64,000 bases of DNA from Rallus limicola (taxonomy: Eukaryota > Chordata > Aves > Gruiformes > Rallidae). This document shows positions 58,202-64,000 of this stretch, in pieces; within the stretch, counting starts at the first letter, position 1; every line of letters starts with the position of its first letter. The notes under the pieces are model-generated. The model made no database searches and was not told the DNA's origin. It saw nothing but the letters and a program-made list of their open reading frames with translations. The stretch is taken from positions 248,001 to 312,000 of the forward strand of contig JAKCOZ010000083.1 of assembly GCA_022605955.1 (NCBI GenBank). Reading direction: 5' to 3'. The translations under genes were made by a program, and so were the position numbers.

Positions 58202-59634
58202 ATGCCTTTCATGCCTAGCTTCTTTACTTTGGGAGTTATTGCTGGACGTTTAGCATGTTTTGAACTGCAGTCTGCTAGGGCCGAGAAAAGCACCGTAGGA
58301 GGTTCCAGGCATGTTCCCTCTTTCCAGGCAAAGGAAAAGGCTGAGAACCAAAGTGACAGGGGCTGCTCGTGTGTCATGTTAGGAGGTTTCAGACAAGCTA
58401 TGCCTTTCAGGCCTAGCTTCTTTACTTTGGGAGTTATTGCTGGACGTTTAGCATGTTTTGAACTGCAGTCTGCTAGGGCCGAGAAAAGCACCGTAGGAGG
58501 TTCCAGGCATGTTCCCTCTTTCCAGGCAAAGGAAAAAGCTGAGAGCCAAAGTGACAGGGTCTGCTCGTGTGTCCTGTTAGGAGGTTTCAGACAAGCTATG
58601 CCTTTCAGGCCTAGCTTCTTTACTTTGGGAGTTATTGCTGGACGTTTAGCATGTTTTGAACTGCAGTCTGCTAGGGCCGAGAAAAGCACCGTAGGAGGTT
58701 CCAGGCATGTTCCCTCTTTCCAGGCAAAGGAAAAGGCTGAGAGCCAAAGTGACAGGGGCTGCTCGTGTGTCCTGTTAGGAGGTTTCAGACAAGCTATGCC
58801 TTTCAGGCCTAGCTTCTTTACTTTGGGAGTTATTGCTGGACGTTTAGCATGTTTTGAACTGCAGTCTGCTAGGGCCGAGAAAAGCACCGTAGGAGGTTCC
58901 AGGCATGTTCCCTCTTTCCAGGCAAAGGAAAAGGCTGAGAACCAAAGTGACAGGGTCTGCTCGTGTGTCCTGTTAGGAGGTTTCAGACAAGCTATGCCTT
59001 TCAGGCCTAGCTTCTTTACTTTGGGAGTTATTGCTGGACGTTTAGCATGTTTTGAACTGCAGTCTGCTAGGGCCGAGAAAAGCACCGTAGGAGGTTCCAG
59101 GCATGTTCCCTCTTTCCAGGCAAAGGAAAAGGCTGAGAGCCAAAGTGACAGGGGCTGCTCGTGTGTCCTGTTAGGAGGTTTCAGACAAGCTATGCCTTTC
59201 AGGCCTCGCTTCTTTACTTTGGGAGTTATTGCTGGACGTTTAGCATGTTTTGAACTGCAGTCTGCTAGGGCCGAGAAAAGCACCGTAGGAGGTTCCAGGC
59301 ATGTTCCCTCTTTCCAGGCAAAGGAAAAGGCTGAGAGCCAAAGTGACAGGGGCTGCTCGTGTGTCATGTTAGGAGGTTTCAGACAAGCTATGCCTTTCAG
59401 GCCTAGCTTCTTTACTTTGGGAGTTATTGCTGGACGTTTAGCATGTTTTGAATTGCAGTCTGCTAGGGCCGAGAAAAGCACCGTAGGAGGTTCCAGGCAT
59501 GTTCCCTCTTTCCAGGCAAAGTAAAAGGCTGAGAGCCAAAGTGACAGGGTCTGCTCGTGTGTACTGTGAGGAGGTTTCAGACAAGCTATGCCTTTCAGGC
59601 CTAGCTTGTCTGAATCCTCCTAACAGGACAAGCT
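58202..59634 (+). repeat. HOR block 31: 7 monomers plus insert, copy 1 of a 4299-bp repeat
   Basis: Order: M,N,H; v with gaaaaagctg; g; N,v; g; g,H with ggcctcgc; gaattgcag with caaagtaaaagg. The same order and the same rare variants recur at 62501-63933. Confidence 0.9.
59560..59630 (+). repeat. Hairpin 32, three mismatches
   Basis: Left arm tgtactgtgagg (two changes); right arm gaatcc. The identical combination occurs at 63859. Confidence 0.92.
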
Positions 59635-60473
59635 ATGCCTTTCATGCCTAGCTTCTTTACTTTGGGAGTTATTGCTGGACGTTTAGCATGTTTTGAACTG
59701 CAGTCTGCTAGGGCCGAGAAAAGCACCGTAGGATGTTCCAGGCATGTTCCCTCTTTCCAGGCAAAGGAAAAGGCTGAGAACCAAAGTGACAGGGGCTGCT
59801 CGTGTGTCATGTTAGGAGGTTTCAGACAAGCTATGCCTTTCAGGCCTAGCTTCTTTACTTTGGGAGTTATTGCTGGTCGTTTAGCATGTTTTGAACTGCA
59901 GTCTGCTAGGGCCGAGAAAAGCACCGTAGGAGGTTCCAGGCATGTTCCCTCTTTCCAGGCAAAGGAAAAGGCTGAGAGCCAAAGTGACAGGGGCTGCTCG
60001 GGTGTCCTGTTAGGAGGTTTCAGACAAGCTATGCCTTTCAGGCCTAGCTTCTTTACTTTGGGAGTTATTGCTGGACGTTTAGCATGTTTTGAACTGCAGT
60101 CTGCTAGGGCCGAGAAAAGCACCGTTGGAGGTTCCAGGCATGTTCCCTCTTTCCAGGCAAAGGAAAAGGCTGAGAACCAAAGTGACAGGGGCTGCTCGTG
60201 TGTCATGTTAGGAGGTTTCAGACAAGCTATGCCTTTCAGGCCTAGCTTCTTTACTTTGGGAGTTATTGCTGGACGTTTAGCATGTTTTGAATTGCAGTCT
60301 GCTAGGGCCGAGAAAAGCACCGTAGGAGGTTCCAGGCATGTTCCCTCTTTCCAGGCAAAGGAAAAGGCTGAGAGCCAAAGTGACAGGGTCTGCTCGTGTG
60401 TCCTGTTAGGAGGTTTCAGACAAGCTATGCCTTTCAGGCCTAGCTTGTCTGAATCCTCCTAACAGGACAAGCT
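59635..60473 (+). repeat. HOR block 32: 4 monomers plus insert (839 bp)
   Basis: Order: M,N,H with aggatgttcc; g with gctggtcgt and ctcgggtg; N,H with accgttgg; v with gaattgcag. Confidence 0.87.
60399..60469 (+). repeat. Hairpin 33, one mismatch (gaatcc)
   Basis: Left arm and spacer standard; right arm gaatcc. Confidence 0.94.
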
Positions 60474-61661
60474 ATGCCTTTCATGCCTAGCTTCTTTACT
60501 TTGGGAGTTATTGCTGGACGTTTAGCATGTTTTGAACTGCAGTCTGCTAGGGCCGAGAAAAGCACCGTAGGAGGTTCCAGGCATGTTCCCTCTTTCCAGG
60601 CAAAGGAAAAGGCTGAGAACCAAAGTGACAGGGGCTGCTCGTGTGTCATGTTAGGAGGTTTCAGACAAGCTATGCCTTTCAGGCCTAGCTTCTTTACTTT
60701 GGGAGTTATTGCTGGACGTTTAGCATGTTTTGAACTGCAGTCTGCTAGGGCCGAGAAAAGCACCGTAGGAGGTTCCAGGCATGTTCCCTCTTTCCAGGCA
60801 AAGGAAAAAGCTGAGAGCCAAAGTGACAGGGTCTGCTCGTGTGTCCTGTTAGGAGGTTTCAGACAAGCTATGCCTTTCAGGCCTAGCTTCTTTACTTTGG
60901 GAGTTATTGCTGGACGTTTAGCATGTTTTGAACTGCAGTCTGCTAGGGCCGAGAAAAGCACCGTAGGAGGTTCCAGGCATGTTCCCTCTTTCCAGGCAAA
61001 GGAAAAGGCTGAGAGCCAAAGTGACAGGGGCTGCTCGTGTGTCCTGTTAGGAGGTTTCAGACAAGCTATGCCTTTCAGGCCTAGCTTCTTTACTTTGGGA
61101 GTTATTGCTGGACGTTTAGCATGTTTTGAACTGCAGTCTGCTAGGGCCGAGAAAAGCACCGTAGGAGGTTCCAGGCATGTTCCCTCTTTCCAGGCAAAGG
61201 AAAAGGCTGAGAACCAAAGTGACAGGGGCTGCTCGTGTGTCATGTTAGGAGGTTTCAGACAAGCTATGCCTTTCAGGCCTAGCTTCTTTACTTTGGGAGT
61301 TATTGCTGGACGTTTAGCATGTTTTGAACTGCAGTCTGCTAGGGCCGAGAAAAGCACCGTAGGAGGTTCCAGGCATGTTCCCTCTTTCCAGGCAAAGGAA
61401 AAAGCTGAGAGCCAAAGTGACAGGGTCTGCTCGTGTGTCCTGTTAGGAGGTTTCAGACAAGCTATGCCTTTCAGGCCTAGCTTCTTTACTTTGGGAGTTA
61501 TTGCTGGACGTTTAGCATGTTTTGAACTGCAGTCTGCTAGGGCCGAGAAAAGCACCGTAGGAGGTTCCAGGCATGTTCCCTCTTTCCAGGCAAAGGAAAA
61601 GGCTGAGAGCCAAAGTGACAGGGGCTGCTCGTGTGTCCTGTTAGGAGGTTTCAGACAAGCT
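60474..61661 (+). repeat. 594-bp tandem duplication (trio)
   Basis: The two halves, 60474-61067 and 61068-61661, carry N,H then gaaaaagctg (60808 and 61402) then g in the same register. By eye the only clear difference is the M mark at the start of the first half. Confidence 0.9.
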
Positions 61662-62425
61662 ATGCCTTTCAGGCCTAGCTTCTTTACTTTGGGAGTTATT
61701 GCTGGACGTTTAGCATGTTTTGAACTGCAGTCTGCTAGGGCCGAGAAAAGCACCGTAGGATGTTCCAGGCATGTTCCCTCTTTCCAGGCAAAGGAAAAGG
61801 CTGAGAACCAAAGTGACAGGGGCTGCTCGTGTGTCATGTTAGGAGGTTTCAGACAAGCTATGCCTTTCAGGCCTAGCTTCTTTACTTTGGGAGTTATTGC
61901 TGAACGTTTAGCATGTTTTGAACTGCAGTCTGCTAGGGCCGAGAAAAGCACCGTAGGAGGTTCCAGGCATGTTCCCTCTTTCCAGGCAAAGGAAAAGGCT
62001 GAGAGCCAAAGTGACAGGGGCTGCTCGTGTGTCCTGTTAGGAGGTTTCAGACAAGCTATGCCTTTCAGGCCTAGCTTCTTTACTTTGGGAGTTATTGCTG
62101 GACGTTTAGCATGTTTTGAACTGCAGTCTGCTAGGGCCGAGAAAAGCACCGTTGGAGGTTCCAGGCATGTTCCCTCTTTCCAGGCAAAGGAAAAGGCTGA
62201 GAACCAAAGTGACAGGGGCTGCTCGTGTGTCATGTTAGGAGGTTTCAGACAAGCTATGCCTTTCAGGCCTAGCTTCTTTACTTTGGGAGTTATTGCTGGA
62301 CGTTTAGCATGTTTTGAATTGCAGTCTGCTAGGGCCGAGAAAAGCACCGTAGGAGGTTCCAGGCATGTTCCCTCTTTCCAGGCAAAGGAAAAGGCTGAGA
62401 GCCAAAGTGACAGGGTCTGCTCGTG

Positions 62426-62496
62426 TGTCCTGTTAGGAGGTTTCAGACAAGCTATGCCTTTCAGGCCTAGCTTGTCTGAATCCTCCTAACAGGACA
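62426..62496 (+). repeat. Hairpin 34, one mismatch (gaatcc)
   Basis: Left arm and spacer standard; right arm gaatcc. Confidence 0.94.
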
Positions 62497-62500
62497 AGCT

Positions 62501-63933
62501 ATGCCTTTCATGCCTAGCTTCTTTACTTTGGGAGTTATTGCTGGACGTTTAGCATGTTTTGAACTGCAGTCTGCTAGGGCCGAGAAAAGCACCGTAGGAG
62601 GTTCCAGGCATGTTCCCTCTTTCCAGGCAAAGGAAAAGGCTGAGAACCAAAGTGACAGGGGCTGCTCGTGTGTCATGTTAGGAGGTTTCAGACAAGCTAT
62701 GCCTTTCAGGCCTAGCTTCTTTACTTTGGGAGTTATTGCTGGACGTTTAGCATGTTTTGAACTGCAGTCTGCTAGGGCCGAGAAAAGCACCGTAGGAGGT
62801 TCCAGGCATGTTCCCTCTTTCCAGGCAAAGGAAAAAGCTGAGAGCCAAAGTGACAGGGTCTGCTCGTGTGTCCTGTTAGGAGGTTTCAGACAAGCTATGC
62901 CTTTCAGGCCTAGCTTCTTTACTTTGGGAGTTATTGCTGGACGTTTAGCATGTTTTGAACTGCAGTCTGCTAGGGCCGAGAAAAGCACCGTAGGAGGTTC
63001 CAGGCATGTTCCCTCTTTCCAGGCAAAGGAAAAGGCTGAGAGCCAAAGTGACAGGGGCTGCTCGTGTGTCCTGTTAGGAGGTTTCAGACAAGCTATGCCT
63101 TTCAGGCCTAGCTTCTTTACTTTGGGAGTTATTGCTGGACGTTTAGCATGTTTTGAACTGCAGTCTGCTAGGGCCGAGAAAAGCACCGTAGGAGGTTCCA
63201 GGCATGTTCCCTCTTTCCAGGCAAAGGAAAAGGCTGAGAACCAAAGTGACAGGGTCTGCTCGTGTGTCCTGTTAGGAGGTTTCAGACAAGCTATGCCTTT
63301 CAGGCCTAGCTTCTTTACTTTGGGAGTTATTGCTGGACGTTTAGCATGTTTTGAACTGCAGTCTGCTAGGGCCGAGAAAAGCACCGTAGGAGGTTCCAGG
63401 CATGTTCCCTCTTTCCAGGCAAAGGAAAAGGCTGAGAGCCAAAGTGACAGGGGCTGCTCGTGTGTCCTGTTAGGAGGTTTCAGACAAGCTATGCCTTTCA
63501 GGCCTCGCTTCTTTACTTTGGGAGTTATTGCTGGACGTTTAGCATGTTTTGAACTGCAGTCTGCTAGGGCCGAGAAAAGCACCGTAGGAGGTTCCAGGCA
63601 TGTTCCCTCTTTCCAGGCAAAGGAAAAGGCTGAGAGCCAAAGTGACAGGGGCTGCTCGTGTGTCATGTTAGGAGGTTTCAGACAAGCTATGCCTTTCAGG
63701 CCTAGCTTCTTTACTTTGGGAGTTATTGCTGGACGTTTAGCATGTTTTGAATTGCAGTCTGCTAGGGCCGAGAAAAGCACCGTAGGAGGTTCCAGGCATG
63801 TTCCCTCTTTCCAGGCAAAGTAAAAGGCTGAGAGCCAAAGTGACAGGGTCTGCTCGTGTGTACTGTGAGGAGGTTTCAGACAAGCTATGCCTTTCAGGCC
63901 TAGCTTGTCTGAATCCTCCTAACAGGACAAGCT
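62501..63933 (+). repeat. HOR block 34: 7 monomers plus insert, copy 2 of a 4299-bp repeat
   Basis: Matches 58202-59634 monomer for monomer, including gaaaaagctg, ggcctcgc, caaagtaaaagg and gtgtactgtgagg. I saw no difference on reading; the two long minus-strand open frames translate identically. Confidence 0.92.
63859..63929 (+). repeat. Hairpin 35, three mismatches
   Basis: Same three changes as hairpin 32, 4299 bp upstream. Confidence 0.92.
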
Positions 63934-64000
63934 ATGCCTTTCATGCCTAGCTTCTTTACTTTGGGAGTTATTGCTGGACGTTTAGCATGTTTTGAACTGC
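63934..64000 (+). repeat. HOR block 35, cut by window end
   Basis: The first third of an M monomer, identical to 59635-59701. The array continues past the window. Confidence 0.9.

Larger units (their letters stand above)
60474..62500 (+). repeat. HOR block 33: 10 monomers plus insert (2027 bp)
   Basis: Order: trio (N,H; v with gaaaaagctg; g) twice, then N,H with aggatgttcc; g with tgctgaacg; N,H with accgttgg; v with gaattgcag. The last four are the four-monomer unit seen at 57363 and 59635, so the block is two trios added in front of that unit. Confidence 0.9.
1..64000 (+). repeat. 198-bp tandem satellite array with hairpin-punctuated higher-order structure
   Basis: The same 198-bp sequence recurs head to tail from the first to the last base, about 315 copies, always in the same orientation. 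Copies differ at only a few positions each, and the variants are shared between copies in ordered sets, which is the signature of a higher-order satellite repeat. Neither edge of the array is in the window. The only interruptions are 35 short inverted inserts that form hairpins. CpG depletion points to methylated, probably vertebrate, DNA. A centromeric or pericentromeric place is an inference from array type; the satellite family is not recognised. Confidence 0.98.
46399..64000 (+). repeat. Domain 4: hairpin-dense satellite with blocks of 4, 7, 10 and 13 monomers
   Basis: Fifteen complete blocks hold 13, 2, 10, 4, 3, 4, 7, 4, 4, 2, 4, 7, 4, 10 and 7 monomers. Twelve of the fifteen counts are 1 plus a multiple of 3. 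Most hairpins have gaatcc in the right arm, a mismatch against the left arm. The last monomer of a block usually carries gaattgcag. In seven blocks it also has caaagtaaaagg, paired with gtgagg in the left arm. Near-identical long segments show recent amplification. Confidence 0.85.

Noticed and set aside
1..64000. CRISPR array
   Set aside because: The 198-bp period has no unique spacers; whole monomers repeat with small variations, and there are no cas genes.
1..64000. Palindromes as a pure assembly artefact
   Set aside because: The hairpins occur at 35 places with different private variants and co-vary with adjacent monomers, which random assembly or foldback errors would not produce. Individual sites (1438, 6326) still need read support.
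1..64000. Identification as a named satellite family (alpha satellite or a bird or fish satellite)
   Set aside because: The monomer is 198 bp, not 171, and I could not match it to any family from memory. A Dfam or Repbase search would decide.
1..64000. Ribosomal, tRNA, snRNA or telomeric repeats
   Set aside because: No conserved motif of these was seen; TTAGG in gttaggagg is a single copy per monomer, not a telomeric run.

Overview
The whole 64 kb window is one satellite DNA array. It has no unique sequence, no recognisable gene, no RNA gene and no transposon. The unit is a 198-bp monomer repeated head to tail about 315 times, always in the same orientation. The array runs off both ends, so its true length is unknown. 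A reference monomer (24444-24641) is 50% GC. It has 4 CpG where base composition predicts about 12 (observed/expected about 0.33), which fits methylated, CpG-depleted DNA, most likely from a vertebrate. I do not recognise the satellite family and cannot name the species. A centromeric, pericentromeric or other heterochromatic location is inferred from the array type only.

The array is punctuated. At 35 places a 47-bp insert (89 bp at the first) follows a normal monomer. It carries an inverted copy of the monomer end and so creates a hairpin of two 29-nt arms around a 13-nt spacer. The distance between successive hairpins is always 198 x n + 47 bp, give or take a few single-base indels. The n values from 1555 to 63933 are 7,17,7,8,8,7,10,19,10,5,9,21,12,22,35,6,5,6,8,13,2,10,4,3,4,7,4,4,2,4,7,4,10,7. 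These sum to 307 monomers, and with 34 inserts and a net -5 bp of indels they account exactly for the 62,379 bp between those points.

Layout: (1) 1-21428, an older seven-monomer higher-order repeat with ordered diagnostic monomers (called C, Q, D, I below) and nearly all hairpins perfect; (2) 21429-41260, a more uniform, hairpin-poor core with runs of 9, 21, 12, 22 and 35 monomers and hairpins mostly carrying mismatches; (3) 41261-46398, a transitional zone of short duplicated blocks; (4) 46399-64000, a hairpin-dense zone with blocks mostly of 4, 7, 10 or 13 monomers, a new hairpin subfamily, and recent segmental duplication.

Because 198 is 66 codons exactly, a stop-free frame in one monomer stays open across the array. 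This gives long overlapping open frames on both strands that end at the hairpin inserts. They are a by-product of the repeat length and are not annotated as genes.

Monomer shorthand (all plus strand): M = ttcatgcc in place of ttcaggcc near the monomer start; N = gagaaccaa in place of gagagccaa; H = gtgtcatgtt in place of gtgtcctgtt; C = ggtgctgctcatg; Q = caggcacagg; D = gagatattg; I = gctatacg; S = ggtccgag; g/v = gggctgctc or ggtctgctc. Monomers are numbered from the A of atgccttt.
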